Below are positions 35,690 to 45,963 of a stretch of 64,000 nucleotides of DNA, piece by piece. How positions within the stretch are numbered: position 1 is the stretch's first letter; each line of letters starts with the position of its first letter. A program made the translations under genes and the position numbers. A model generated the notes under the pieces. It was given only the letters and a program-made list of their open reading frames with translations. It ran no database searches and had not been told where the DNA came from. The stretch covers positions 342,613,959-342,677,958 of the forward strand of contig NC_077230.1 in the NCBI RefSeq assembly GCF_027887165.1. The letters run 5' to 3'. This DNA is from Monodelphis domestica (lineage: Eukaryota > Chordata > Mammalia > Didelphimorphia > Didelphidae).

Positions 35690-35915
35690 CAGATCCCGGT
35701 TTTGACAGCAGCACTGTCCGGGCAAACTCCGGGTCCTCAGTTTACTCTTCTGTAAAACTGAAGGCTAATAATAATTCGGCTATCTCCCTCACGGGACTGT
35801 TGTGAGGCAAACTCTCTCAGAATCCCCTCCGCGCCTCCTCACGCTCAGGGGTCTGGACTATGTCATCTAGAAGGTCCCTTCCGACTTTAAAATGTTCTGA
35901 TTCTATGAGAAGAGA
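35690..35915 (+). mobile_element. MIR relic upstream of WNT11 promoter
   Basis: CTCAGTTTACTCTTCTGTAAA core and GGACTGTTGTGAGGCAAA tail. Confidence 0.55.
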
Positions 35916-35975
35916 AAGCGCTCTTCGAAGGTTACTGCGGCATTTCTACTGGTTATTGCCATTCCTCTGCCCACT

Positions 35976-36019
35976 GCACACGCACACACGCACACACGCA
36001 CACACACGCACGCACACAC
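35976..36019 (+). repeat. (CA)/(CACACG) microsatellite
   Basis: Alternating purine-pyrimidine repeat about 130 bp upstream of the TATA-like box, of a type that can form Z-DNA. Confidence 0.9.
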
Positions 36020-36099
36020 TGCTCCCTCCTTTGGGACTCCGCTTGGGGATCAAACGGACTGGAGTCGGGTCGGGCCGGGGAAGCCTGGGGCCCGCTTTG

Positions 36100-36185
36100 T
36101 TATGTTAATCCACTCTGACATCACCCGACGATCAAAGCTGCCAGAGCTTCTTATAAGCAGGTTCCTAGGCACGCGGAGGAGTCAG
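36100..36185 (+). promoter_or_regulatory. WNT11: WNT11 core promoter with TATA-like, TCF/LEF and TAATCC sites
   Basis: Seen in order: TAATCC at 36106-36111 (K50 homeodomain type: OTX, PITX, GSC), TGACATCAC at 36116-36124 (ATF-like), GATCAAAG at 36130-36137 (TCF/LEF consensus), TATAAG at 36152-36157, and an initiator-like TCAGAAA near 36182. Spacing of the TATA-like box to the predicted start is about 30 bp. Regulation of a wnt11-family gene by maternal beta-catenin/TCF is established in Xenopus; its use here is inference. Confidence 0.6.
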
Positions 36186-36590
36186 AAACTGCGGAGAAGG
36201 GCCGGAGACCTGACGAGCGACGGCTCAGTGTGGGGCGAGCGGCGAAGAGCCCAGGCTGGGAGGAGGCGCAGCCGCGGTGACCCCCACCCCCACTCCCACT
36301 CTCCCGCCCGCTCTCACCTCCAGCCCTCTCCTCCTCGCGTTAACTTGCCGAGCCTCTCTTGGCCTGGCCAGAGCGGTAGTTCCCGCTACCTGCCCGGGAG
36401 ACTCCCTCCGCCCTCTCCCTCCCGCGCCCTGGAGCTGTCTACACCACTGGCTCTGAGGCGCGGGCGGGGATAAAGAGCCCTTTTTGCCTGTGGCCCTGGA
36501 GGGGCGCTGCGTCGGAGGCGGGGGCCGGAGGCCGGTGGCCAACACTCCTGTTGTGGGACATTACAGTCACTGGCTAAACTGAGGAGAAAG
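36182..36590 (+). other. WNT11: WNT11 non-coding exon 1 (predicted)
   Basis: The start is inferred about 30 bp downstream of a TATAAG box, at an initiator-like TCAGAAA. The end is set by AAAG|GTAAGC, a strong donor at 36591. The roughly 409-bp exon is CpG-rich with CT-rich and GA-rich blocks. A 372-bp open frame across it (36102-36473) starts upstream of the inferred TSS and resembles no protein I know, so I treat it as chance. A non-coding first exon far upstream of the coding exon is inferred from position and splice signal. An RNA read spanning 36590 and 42126 would prove it. Confidence 0.55.
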
Positions 36591-37284
36591 GTAAGCAGGA
36601 GGACCGGGTGCCGGGCTGGGGAGCTTTAGGAGTCGCTTGAGCTCTGGGGATTAGGATGCAGCCAGCTTCCTTAACCGGACTTTCACGAGGCACAGGTCTA
36701 AAGTCTGTCTGGCCGGCGTTTGAGGGGGCGAACAGGATTTCGCCTGCTGTCTGTTCTCCTTCACAGCCCCCCTTACCAACCGTGTGGTTCTGCACCCCTT
36801 CTCCCAGCCACCGAGGCAGCAACGACCCTTGGGATGACTAGGGGGAGACGACAGGATGGGGAGGGGGCCAGCCAACTGCAGCGCTACACTCCCCTCCACC
36901 CGGGGCCCCTCCCAGCACAATCGGCCTCGGGGCCGGAGGGATGAGCTCACGCCAGAGTGATCCCGGGGGTGGGGGTGCGGTACTCGCCCGAAAACTGCCA
37001 GCGCGCAGTCAGGAGTGGGAAGAGTTCTATGCGGCTGGCAAATTACGCTGTGTCTCCAGCCCCAATTCCCCATCTCCTTTGAAAAACCCCTACGAGACCT
37101 AGGGGCCAAGGGAGTCAGCCCCTAGTAGGGATGACAAGAACCCATTTCTAAGGCTCTTCAAAATAAGGGTCGGGAAGGAATGAACTGGGAAGACCTAGGG
37201 GGTTGCCGAGCTTTTGTTTACAGACCAGATCTCTTAGCTTGGAGGAAGAGCCCGAAGCCCGAAAACGAAAGGAGATCCAGTGAA

Positions 37285-37520
37285 GTCAGAATTAGAGAAC
37301 TGGGCGCTCTTAAAACATAGATCAGAGATGCAAAGGACCTCAGGATGAAAAGTAAGGTTAGAAGGACCCTTGGAATGTAGAATGGGAGAGCTGGAAGGGA
37401 TGGCAGAACTGTCAGGGACCTCGAAATGGGCTTTGCAAGAAAGCCTTAGAACAGAGAATGTTAGAATTGGTCGGGACCTTTGTGCATAGAATTTGAGTTA
37501 AGGGTTTAGATCCCCGAGAA
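37285..37520 (+). repeat. ~36-bp minisatellite array in intron 1
   Basis: About six degenerate units, such as GAATGTTAGAATTGGTCGGG. Confidence 0.65.
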
Positions 37521-37849
37521 TGAACCCCAGAACACTAAATACTAGGGCAGAAAGGGGTTGGAGATAACTTCATTCCGTTCAGGGTGGTGGTGTGGAATTT
37601 GGATCTGAAGTCCCAGAAGCCAGGTTCAAATTCTGGCTTATGCTATGACCTTGGACGAGTTACTTTAACCGCCCCTCAGGCCTCAGTTTCCTCATCTGTA
37701 ATGTGAAGAAGTTAGACTAGATGATCTTGAAGGTGCCTTCTTAGCTCCGAGTTCAAATCTTAAAATTCCTTGATTTTACGGATGAGAAGGCAGACACATA
37801 CAAAGAGGGAAAGTGAGCTGCCCTAGGTCTCATGCAGGAAGTTCGCTGC

Positions 37850-38470
37850 AGAACTCGAACTCCTCCTAGGTTCTTTCTGCATCCCAGAGCAGGAGGCTTT
37901 CCACGGAGCCTCCCGCAGCCTCCCGCATTCGTCTCTCCCTGGACTCGCCCTGGGAGGCGGCACTACTGGCCATGCATTGGAAGCCACCGAGTGGCGCCGC
38001 TGGCTTAGCTTGGCCACAGGCACAGCCTTACCCAGGCGGCTACGCTAGGTCCCTTCTACTCAAGAGTCCTTGGAAAGAGAAGGTCGGGGAGAGTAGCTGC
38101 TCAGAGTGCTCTCGGGCCCCAGGGACCCAGGCCTCTCTCTAGAGCCACGGGTCCCTCTGCCCTTTAACCCTTGGCCAGGAACGGTACTTAAATTAAAAGG
38201 AGGCAGAAAAGCAAAAAGTCTCCAAATCTCGCCAAGAGGATTTTCCAGGCGGACGAGAGTTTCGGAGCCGTAGCCGGCAAGGGCAAAAGTCTCCAAGTTT
38301 GCACATGGTGCCTGACTGTGAGTGGTGAGAGCGGTGCCGCCTTGGATCGTCTCGCAGCCAGTCGCTGGGCTTAGGGAGCCAGACTGTGCGCAAAAGCGCC
38401 GAGGTTGAGAGTCGGAACAGCGCATCCATCTAGGGCCGCTGTCTCGGATTGGGGCTTTCTCAGCCGCCTT
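37850..38470. promoter_or_regulatory. CpG-rich unique block in intron 1
   Basis: CpG-dense with no transposon wording, for example GGCGGACGAGAG, GGAGCCGTAGCCGG and GCAAAAGCGCCGAGG. Could be an alternative first exon or enhancer. Confidence 0.3.
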
Positions 38471-40499
38471 AGAAGGGAGTAGGCGAAAGGGGTCCCAGGC
38501 GCCCCAGTCTTACCCCCCTCCCTTCTTCGGCCTTCTTTTCTCTTCTGAGTCGCCCCCCCCCCCCCCGCCCCTTCCAGTCCCCTCCACCTTTCCCCTCTTT
38601 TGCTAGAATTCATAGACACAGAACCTCTTAGCTGGGAGGGCCCCTTAGAAGTCATTTCGTGAAAGCCTAGCATTTTCCAGAAGGGAAAATTGGGATGGGA
38701 CTTGTCTAAAGTCATTCAGTGAGTCAGTGGCAGGCTGTGAACCGAATTGGGGTCTACAGCCCAGGACACTTTCCAGAATGCCGCTCTGCCTCCCAGTAAC
38801 TACCAAAGTTCACCTATAGTTTGATCTTTCCTACCAGCAAAGGCTGCAAGCTTCGCATGGGGGAAAGGGGTAAGTGTGGGAGAGGGAGGAAGCGATACAG
38901 GCAGGCGCCTGGGAGAGGGGCGAGAGCTGGTGGAGGAGGAGAGGAAGGAGTGATGGGGAAGGTAAAGGAGTAGGTGCCTTCCTTCCCTCTCCTCCCTAGG
39001 CTTGGGGTTAAAAGCTAACAGTTCCTACCCCCCCCCCCCCGCCCCCCCATCTAAATCCCGGGGCGAAAGTAGATGACGGGCTTGGTGGTGTGGGTAAGGA
39101 GAAAGGCTAATTCTTTGGAAGAAGGCAGATAAGAGGAGCTCGGAAATAGCTTTGCCAGCCGTCTCCCCCAACCCCCTCCCCTTCCTTCATCTCCCGCAGG
39201 CAAAAAAGCCCAACCTTTCAAGTGCAGAGCTAGCTGAAGGGTCTTGGCCGCTGATAAAAGAGACAGAAATAACCCGAGGCCTGGGGCACGCTCCGAGAGG
39301 GCGAGATCCCCGGGAACACCTCCTTCACACGGAGAGCAGAGCCTGAGCTAGCTGCCGGGTGGCTGCGAGAACAATCAGACGTGTTCCGTAGCTTTGGTTC
39401 GAATCCTAGCTCTGCTAATTACTCTCTGGGATCCCTGCCCTCTCAGAACTGCAGTTTCTTCCTTTGTGAAATGGTAGAATAACCCCTGCCCTGCAGAATT
39501 CGCGAGAGCCTTTGCGAGATCCTGGGAGTTGGTCTGTACATAGTGCTTTAAAAAAAAAAAAAACAACCAACCTTATTATAAGTGGAAACTATTTGGGACC
39601 CTTTCCCCTACTCTTGGACTTGGACGTGGAGGGGAAAGAGGGCAGGAGTTGGTACGGTGTCTTGGAAAGTGCATTGGATTTGGGATCAGAAGCCCTGGGT
39701 CCCAGTCCTAGCTCTTCCACTGATCTAATGGTATGATCTGAAGCATGTTATTTATCATTTCCAAACTTCAGCATCTTCAATCTGTTTTTTTTTTTTTTAA
39801 GGGAGGGGTGGACTGAGTGGCTCTAAAATTCTATCATGTGGATTGAACTAGGATGGGGAGAATTCTAGTGTACACCTCCTTGATAAAGACTTCCCTCCTG
39901 TTTAGTAGAGGGAAAAGGTAATATATCAGAAAGACATTTGAACTTGAGGGTCAGGAGTCCTGCATTCTAGTATTCCACTCTGCCCCTGCCTTGCTTGGCA
40001 TCCTAGGGGAAAAACTGTCCTCCTTCAGTTTTCTCCTGTTTACAAAACAAAACAAAACTGAGCGGGTAGGACTAGATGGTCTCTAATTTCTCTTTCAGTT
40101 CTAACATTCTTTGTAGATCAGAACTGGGATTTTTAGTCCTTTCCCCAGAGCCATGCCCACCCTTTCCATGTGCACTATTGCTGTTTTTGATCTGGGAATG
40201 GAAGATAGAGAATACCCTTAGTAATTCAGCTTGGACTGAGTGATTGAGGGTGGTGTGATGGAAAAGGACATTCAATCTCTAGTCAGAACAGTCAGAATTT
40301 CTGTTCTTGATGCTTGATTTGGCTGCATTATCATCTGGTTGACCATAGTCATTTCTGGATCTTGTTTTCCAATTGGATACAATGAGGGGGTTGAGTTAGA
40401 TGGCCTCTAAGCCTCTTCTAACTCTGATTGTCCATGAATAATCCCTCATTCTAATAATTCAATATGGAGGAGGTTCAGAGGGAGATGTGAAAGAAACCA

Positions 40500-40620
40500 G
40501 AACTCAATCAACAAGCATTTATTATAGTGCCTGTTCTGTGTTGGGCACTGTCCGGGGTGTTGGGGACAGAGACAAAAATAAAACAGTTCCCACTCAATAG
40601 ATTCTTTAAAACAAAAACCA
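40500..40620 (-). mobile_element. L2 3'-end relic
   Basis: Antisense ATCAACAAGCATTTATTATAG and GTTGGGCACTGTCC (first word trimmed in reading). Confidence 0.6.
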
Positions 40621-41261
40621 CAAATTCTCCTAAAAGACACATAAACAGCCTTAAACTCAATGTCCTCCAGGCCTGCCCCACCCTGACCCCCAGGACAAAG
40701 GGCTCTTGGGTCTTGATTGACCTTGGCTTGCAGTTTCTTCCCAGGTGTGGACAAATTTCAAAGAAGCTGCCAGGCAGAGTTAATGAGGTGAAAAGGAAAG
40801 CATAGAGGGAGCCTGTATCAACGGAGCAAGGGCACCGCCATTAGTCCACAGATGGACACGCGTTTCATTTCATCTTGAAAATTGGGGTGGGGGAAGGAAG
40901 AGAAAAGAGAGATTAGTTGAAGATTTGGCTTGAACTGGGTGAGTTTAAGAATTACATGTTGCTATTTTGTATAGGTCCCCTGAGAGAGATGAGGACATGT
41001 GTGCATGTCAGTATACCTACCTTGGTCCCTTTCTCCCCTTGCTATGGATAGATGCTCCTTGAAGCATCTTCCCCTTCCTCTATCCAGAGCTTCATAGCAA
41101 CAACCCTGAGGGGTAGATAAGACTTGGGAACATTGTCTCCATTTGACATCTGGGGAAGCTGAGTCTAAGAACTAGTGCGATCCTGAAAAAGTTCTTTCCC
41201 CTCCTTTAACCTCAATTTTTGAATTGATAAAATATGGGGACTGGGCGAGATAATCTCTCAA

Positions 41262-41365
41262 TTCCCTTCCAGCTCTAACATCCCATGTTCTATAGTTCCT
41301 TTGAGCGCTAACATACTATTCTAAGATCCTTTCCAGCTCTAAATCCTATGATCTCATGTTCATGT
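41262..41365 (-). repeat. ~36-bp minisatellite units, reverse orientation
   Basis: CTTCCAGCTCTAACATCCCAT and later CCTTTCCAGCTCTAAATCC units, about three copies. Confidence 0.55.
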
Positions 41366-41589
41366 CATCGTGTGCCTAATAAGTGATGGAATGGAGGCTA
41401 GAGTGAGTCAGTAGTCTCCCTCCCTCTCAGTCTCTTATAGAATCCTAGTCACAGAATTTCAGTGCTAAAAGAGACGTTTGAGATCAGGTCTAGTCTCCTA
41501 TCAGAGAGGAAACTGAGACCCAGAAAACAATGGCTTGTGTAAGAGTACTCAGCAAGGTATAATGTCAGAATTAGAATTTCAACCTAAGT

Positions 41590-41591
41590 CT

Positions 41592-41629
<38 letters not shown>

Positions 41630-41633
41630 TGTC

Positions 41634-41701
<68 letters not shown>

Positions 41702-41755
41702 CCTCTCTCGCTCTCCCTCTCCTTCTCCTTCTCCCTCTCCCTCTCCATCTCTCCC
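41590..41755 (+). repeat. (TC)n microsatellite with CTCCCT variants
   Basis: CT repeat to 41699, then imperfect CTCCCT/CTCCTT units. It ends about 190 bp upstream of the TATAAAGG box. Confidence 0.95.
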
Positions 41756-41942
41756 CCATTCCCTCCCCAACTCCATCCCATATATACACATACGGACCTA
41801 GACACACACATTCGTACATACAACCTTGTAAAAAACTGGATCGGTGAGGAAGGTTCACCATATGGAGAGTTAAATAGAAACACGCAATCAGTCGTATAAT
41901 GCAAGACATAATTCAACCCATACGTGCACTGTCTTTGTTGGC

Positions 41943-42000
41943 TATAAAGGTTCTATCAGAAGTAGGGGGTTGGGGGTTTGGGGGGGGGCGGGGAAGAGAC
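41943..42000 (+). promoter_or_regulatory. WNT11: Candidate alternative WNT11 promoter: TATA box plus G-quadruplex motif
   Basis: TATAAAGG lies at 41943-41950. Four G-runs of five or more (interrupted by TT, TTT and C) follow at 41964-41994, then CpG-rich DNA runs into the coding exon. A start 25-30 bp below the TATA box would give a transcript that reads straight into the WNT11 coding exon without exon 1. Inference only. Confidence 0.4.
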
Positions 42001-42125
42001 ACACACCCCGCCGAGCCCTCCCCGTTCCCAATTCGGAGGCCCCTCCTTTCGCGATTTGAATAACACACACCCCTCGCCCCAAGCCCCGTTTTTAACCCCA
42101 GCTCCGATCTGTGCCTGGCTCTTAG

Positions 42126-42261
42126 GTTTTCTTGCGGACCGAAGAAGAGCAGCCCAGCCGGAGAGCGGGTATTCGAGCGGGAAGGAGAGCCTTAGGGGAA
42201 AGCTTCCCTCTCTCCCTCCGGGGAGAAGCGCTTGACCCCGGAGCACTGGGGGCCGTGGAAA
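42126..42261 (+). other. WNT11: WNT11 5' UTR portion of coding exon
   Basis: A pyrimidine-biased stretch ends in CTCTTAG at 42119-42125, the best acceptor upstream of the start codon. A weaker one ends in CCCCAG at 42101. The leader between acceptor and ATG has no other ATG, so no upstream ORF precedes the WNT11 start. It is GC-rich and part of the exon 2 CpG-rich patch. Confidence 0.6.
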
Positions 42262-42344
42262 ATGAAGGCGAAGGTGCAGTTCCTTTGGACGGTTTTCCTG
42301 TCTCTGATTTTGCAGACCGGCCTTGGCTACGCTATCAAATGGCT
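42262..42344 (+). CDS. WNT11: WNT11 first coding exon (signal peptide and N-terminus, partial CDS)
   Basis: ATG at 42262 has a purine (A) at -3, and an in-frame TAG at 42193-42195 excludes a longer reading frame. The exon encodes 27 full codons plus two bases (CT) of a leucine codon, ending at a consensus GTGAGT donor at 42345. The peptide has a lysine-bearing n-region (MKAK), a hydrophobic core (FLWTVFLSLIL) and the LQTGLGYAIKW(L) segment. Human WNT11 has LQTGVCYGIKWL and chicken WNT11 LQTGICYGIKWI in the same place. The phase-2 split inside the Leu after Trp is also what WNT11 uses. The predicted signal peptide is about residues 1-24. The similarity is closer to the bird than the human leader as I recall them. 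The wnt11b-type paralogue of other vertebrates is the main alternative identity. Confidence 0.9.
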
Positions 42345-42551
42345 GTGAGTATTCCTCGGTTTCCAGTGGCCTGCCGCGCTTGGACAAACAGCAGTGCTTG
42401 GGGGTCGGCTAGGGAGGAAATATTTAATACGGAGCTAAGGAGGGCGTGCTTCACATAGCGGCGCAACTGGGCTGTCTCCATCGCGCTTCATTTGACTGTC
42501 ACTAACTTCAAGCTTTTGTTTATGCATTCATTTAAAAAAATGATTTGGAGA

Positions 42552-42749
42552 GGGGCAGCTAGGTGGCTCAGTGGATTGAGAACCAGACCTAGAGAGAGAG
42601 AGGAAGTCCTGGGTTCAAATGTGGCTTCAGGACACCTCCTAAATGTGTGACCCTGGGCAAGTCACTTAACCCCCATTGCCTATTCTGCCTTGGAACCAGT
42701 ATTTAGTCTCGTTTCAAATACAGAAGGTAAGGGTTTTTTAAAAATAAAA
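42552..42749 (+). mobile_element. MAR1-type CORE-SINE
   Basis: GGGGCAGCTAGGTGGCTCAG head, GTGACCCTGGGCAAGTCACT, and AAGGTAAGGGTTTTTTAAAA tail. Confidence 0.9.
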
Positions 42750-43782
42750 AAAATTTAAAAACAGCCTTTATGTTGTGCTTTAGAGTCTGCAAAACACTTT
42801 TCATTATTTCCTTTATGGGTTTAAAAAAATTATTAGTGGGATGGGAAGTGGGAGTTCAAGGACTTAGGAATCTCTGGGTAGTGGAAATAGCCCTGAAGGC
42901 AGAATCAGGAGACACAGGTACTATATGTAGCTTTTCTACTCCATGGCAGTGTGACCTTGAGCAAATTCTGCCCTGCCCTCAGTTTTCTCCATCTGTCAAA
43001 AGGGGCTAGATGAGAGGATGTCTTCCTTCCATTTTCTCCATTCTAAAGGTCTGTCTTTCCACTTCGGACATTCTGTACACTGTGGTTTTCTAGCCTGGAC
43101 CTGCTACTAACTTGCTGCGTGACCTTGAGAAAATGCCTTCCCCTCCCTGGACTTTAGCTTCGTCTTCTGTACAATGAGGCTCATCTAGTTTTGCTTTGCT
43201 TCCCTCCGAAATCCCTTTCCAGAATCAAATGAAATCATAGCTGGGAAAGAAAGTGTAAACCAAAGTGCTATAGAAGTCTACATCCTGGTTATTTGGGACT
43301 CGTCTCATTGGCTGGGCAGGGATTCGAGCCCTGTCCACCCTGTGGCCTTGGGCAGAGGCAGTGAGGTCAGTTGGCCAGAAATGCCCAGGACTGGGAATCC
43401 CAAGTCATATTCGAGCTCAGTCTCTGACTCTTTCCGTGGCCTCCAGGAAGTTGCTCCACCTCTGAGCCTCAGTTTCCCTTTAAAAAAATAAGCTGAGGTT
43501 AATAACTTTTTCCTTTTCTCCCTCGTGGGAATATGACTGGGATTCACTAAATTAGCAGATGGGGAAGTGCTTTGTAATCTGTAAAGCCCCGGAGCCCCAA
43601 GGAGGATTAGTATTTTTATTGTCTCCAGTTTGGAGCCATGATCTCTCTTGGAATCACTGCTGTTTTGGATGCTTTGGAGAATGCAGGTAGGAGGGGGAAA
43701 GAGGCACTCTCTGGGAGCACGTATAGACAAACCACTGTCTTTGGGGGATGGATAAGAGCGAGCCACAGATGGGAGATTAAAA
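42750..43782. other. Intronic DNA with degenerate MIR pieces
   Basis: MIR-like sense phrases near 42895-43020, 43090-43280 and 43310-43610. No exon is seen. Confidence 0.5.
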
Positions 43783-43915
43783 TCATAAAGTGTCAGAGCT
43801 GGAAGAGCCCTCAGACCGTAGAATGTCGGAGCTGCTGCGAGGGATCTTAGACTAGAGCATGTCAGAGCTGAGACAGAGAACGTTAGAACATGCAACATAG
43901 GATGTCGAGACTATC
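43783..43915 (+). repeat. ~36-bp minisatellite array in intron 2
   Basis: Units AGTGTCAGAGCTGGAAGAGC, GAATGTCGGAGCTGCTGCG and so on. Confidence 0.6.
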
Positions 43916-44034
43916 TTTGAAGGATCGGAGAGATGGAGTCCACCCCACTCACTCTACAGATAAGGAAACGTGGATTAGTTTTGTGGCTGCTCCCAGACAG
44001 TTGTAAAAGGCAGCATGTGTCTTACTGATTGCAT

Positions 44035-44270
44035 TTTTGGCAAACAAAACAGCAAGTTCATGATCTCCTCCTAACTGGAAGTGAGTTATTGGTTAATTGA
44101 TGCTTTATTAAAAACCATCCGGACGCTATCAGACTTTTGGTTGTAAAGTGCAAAAAAATAGTCTTTGTGGTCTGCCTTGCACACAGGAGGCAGTTCTCTT
44201 TATCATCTCTTTGTGACTCTAATGCATTATGAAAAAAATGGTCAATTATTATCATTGGCCAAGGGTGTGG
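44035..44270. promoter_or_regulatory. Repeat-free AT-rich block, candidate intronic enhancer
   Basis: No transposon. Contains TATTGGTTAATTGATGC, CTAATGCATTATG and CAATTATTATCATTGGCC, dense in homeodomain and CCAAT words. Confidence 0.3.
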
Positions 44271-44819
44271 CATTCATCTATTGCTGGGATCTAACTCAGA
44301 GAATGTTGGCCAGGGAAGGGGCCTTCAAATCATCTTGTCAAGCTCCCTCATTTTACAGAGGAGAAAATTGAGGCCCGGAGAGGGGAAGGGATTTATTGAA
44401 GGGTGCACAGAGAGTCCCTGGCAGAGCTTGAGCTCAACCTGGGAGATTCCTCACCCCAGAAGGAGCGTGAAAGGGAGGGAAAAGGAGGGTTGGAGGAGGG
44501 TCTCCTAATGTGACAAAAATCCAGATGTTTGACTTTTAGGATAGATCTAAAAGTGCAATAGCATCCCCTTGGCCATCTCTTGCATCCTCATCCCTTGCCT
44601 CCCCCCACTCCCTGGTTTCTTTGGTTCAAAGCTGCTTGGCTTATTATTTTGTGATGGATCTGTGATCTCATCCATGTGGGCATTCCCCTGACTGGTGAGA
44701 TTTCCAATTCTTTCACTTCATATCCTTGGGGATTCTAATCCACGTCTTTCTATAAATCCTTATTAGAGAATCCACAGAACACACCAGAGTCCCCCAAAGG
44801 ATCATAGGATTTAAAGCTA

Positions 44820-45150
44820 AAAGGGACTTCAGCCATCATATAGATCAAGGTTGCTTTGCCTCAGATCCACACTTTAAAAAATAGTATATCTTTTGATAAC
44901 CAAATCTCAATATCATTTATTTCCTTTGTATCCTATGAATTTGATACAGTGAAAATTATTTTTAAATAATTCAAATGGAAAAACTTTATAAATTTAAATA
45001 AATTATTATAAGTTATTAACTTTAAGATCGTTAATTTAAAAAATTTGTCTTAAATTATTTCAAACTTATTATGATAAAGGGTCCATAGGCTTTATCAGAC
45101 TGCCAAGAGGGTCCATGACACACAAAGGGTTAAGGACCTCTGGTCTAGCT
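44820..45150. mobile_element. hAT-like DNA transposon relic
   Basis: GTCCATAGGCTTTATCAGAC, AGAGGGTCCATGACAC and end AAAGGGTTAAGGACCTCTGG. The left inverted repeat is eroded. 44330-44820 before it holds unique DNA and a short MIR piece. Confidence 0.5.
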
Positions 45151-45246
45151 GAATCCCCTCATTTAGCTAAATAAGAATCTGTGGCCCAAAGGACAGCTAA
45201 TTGTTGGTTTCAGGACCTCTCTACATTCTTAAAAATTATTGAGGGA

Positions 45247-45446
45247 GGTGACAGCTAGGAAGTTCAATGGATGGAGATCCAAGCTTTGAGATGGAGATCC
45301 TGGGTTCAAATATGGCCTCAGATACTTCCCTGGTTGTGTGACCCTGGGCAAGTCACTTAGCCTCCACTGCCTAGCCCTTATTATTCTTCTGCTTTGGAAC
45401 TGACAGTATCAATTATAAGATGGAAGATGAGGTTTTAAAAAAATTA
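45247..45446 (+). mobile_element. MAR1-type CORE-SINE
   Basis: GACAGCTAGGAAGTTCAATG head, TGTGACCCTGGGCAAGTCAC, and GAAGATGAGGTTTTAAAAAA tail. Confidence 0.85.
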
Positions 45447-45801
45447 TCTGTGGCCCAAAGAGAAAGCACTAGTGACTTGCCCAAAGTCAATCAGGTTTCT
45501 TACATAAGAGAACTGGAGCTTCCCCACTGCCATTTCTCCCCCAAGTTTCTGTGAGAGCTCCCCAGAGTTGACCTTCTCTGTGATTCCTCTTGGTTTTATT
45601 GGTTGGGAGATATCATCTAGGTGTAGCCCAGTTCCTCCAGTTTTGCATCATCCTGCCCCATTGTACATTGGGCAGAGATCATGTATTGAATCAAAATGAT
45701 CATATTCATGTTTCTAGATCATCTAAAAACCATCTTAAAGTCTTTGTAGCTTCTGCTCCTTCTATGATACTCAGATTCCATGGAAGTAGAAGATGCTTAC
45801 A

Positions 45802-45963
45802 TGGAGGGACAGCTGGTAGCACAGTGACTGGAGTCAGGAGTACCTGGGTTCAAATGTGGCCTCAGACACTTCCCAGCTGTATAATCATGGGCAAGTCACT
45901 TAACCCTGCTTGCCTAGCCTTTGATGCTCTTCTGTCTTAGAATGCTAAGTCAGAAGGTAAAGG
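45802..45963 (+). mobile_element. MAR1-type CORE-SINE, short
   Basis: GACAGCTGGTAGCACAGTGA head to AAGTCAGAAGGTAAAGG tail. Confidence 0.8.

Larger units (their letters stand above)
36030..37010. promoter_or_regulatory. CpG-island-like region over WNT11 exon 1
   Basis: By eye this is the most CpG-dense kilobase of the window, with many CGG/GCG words, GC boxes (for example GGGCGGGG at 36462) and no recognisable transposon. It covers the promoter, exon 1 and the first 400 bp of intron 1. Confidence 0.7.
36591..42125 (+). other. WNT11: WNT11 intron 1
   Basis: It runs from the GTAAGC donor at 36591 to the CTCTTAG acceptor at 42125. It holds a minisatellite array (37285-37520), MIR-like pieces (37570-37790, 39380-39560, 39640-39850), a CpG-rich unique block (37850-38470), long C-tracts (38552-38566, 39028-39040), an antisense L2 end (40500-40620) and a CT microsatellite (41590-41755). 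The rest of 38640-41450 shows no gene or recognisable element. Confidence 0.5.
41985..42350. promoter_or_regulatory. CpG-rich patch over WNT11 coding exon
   Basis: CpG density rises sharply at about 41985 and falls after 42470. The preceding 400 bp are a CT microsatellite and AT-richer DNA. No transposon is seen inside. Confidence 0.5.

Noticed and set aside
36102..36473. 123-codon frame across WNT11 exon 1
   Set aside because: It starts upstream of the inferred transcription start, is Arg/Ser/Pro-rich from CpG-rich DNA, and resembles no protein.
42132..42458. 108-codon frame overlapping the WNT11 coding exon
   Set aside because: It is in another frame and reads through the splice donor. 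The WNT11 frame has the family match.
42552..42640. tRNA-like head sequences of SINEs as tRNA genes
   Set aside because: They sit in full SINEs with CORE and tail sections and are degenerate. No intact stand-alone tRNA was seen.
43305..43898. 197-codon reverse frame in intron 2
   Set aside because: It crosses MIR pieces and the minisatellite array. No domain or splice context.
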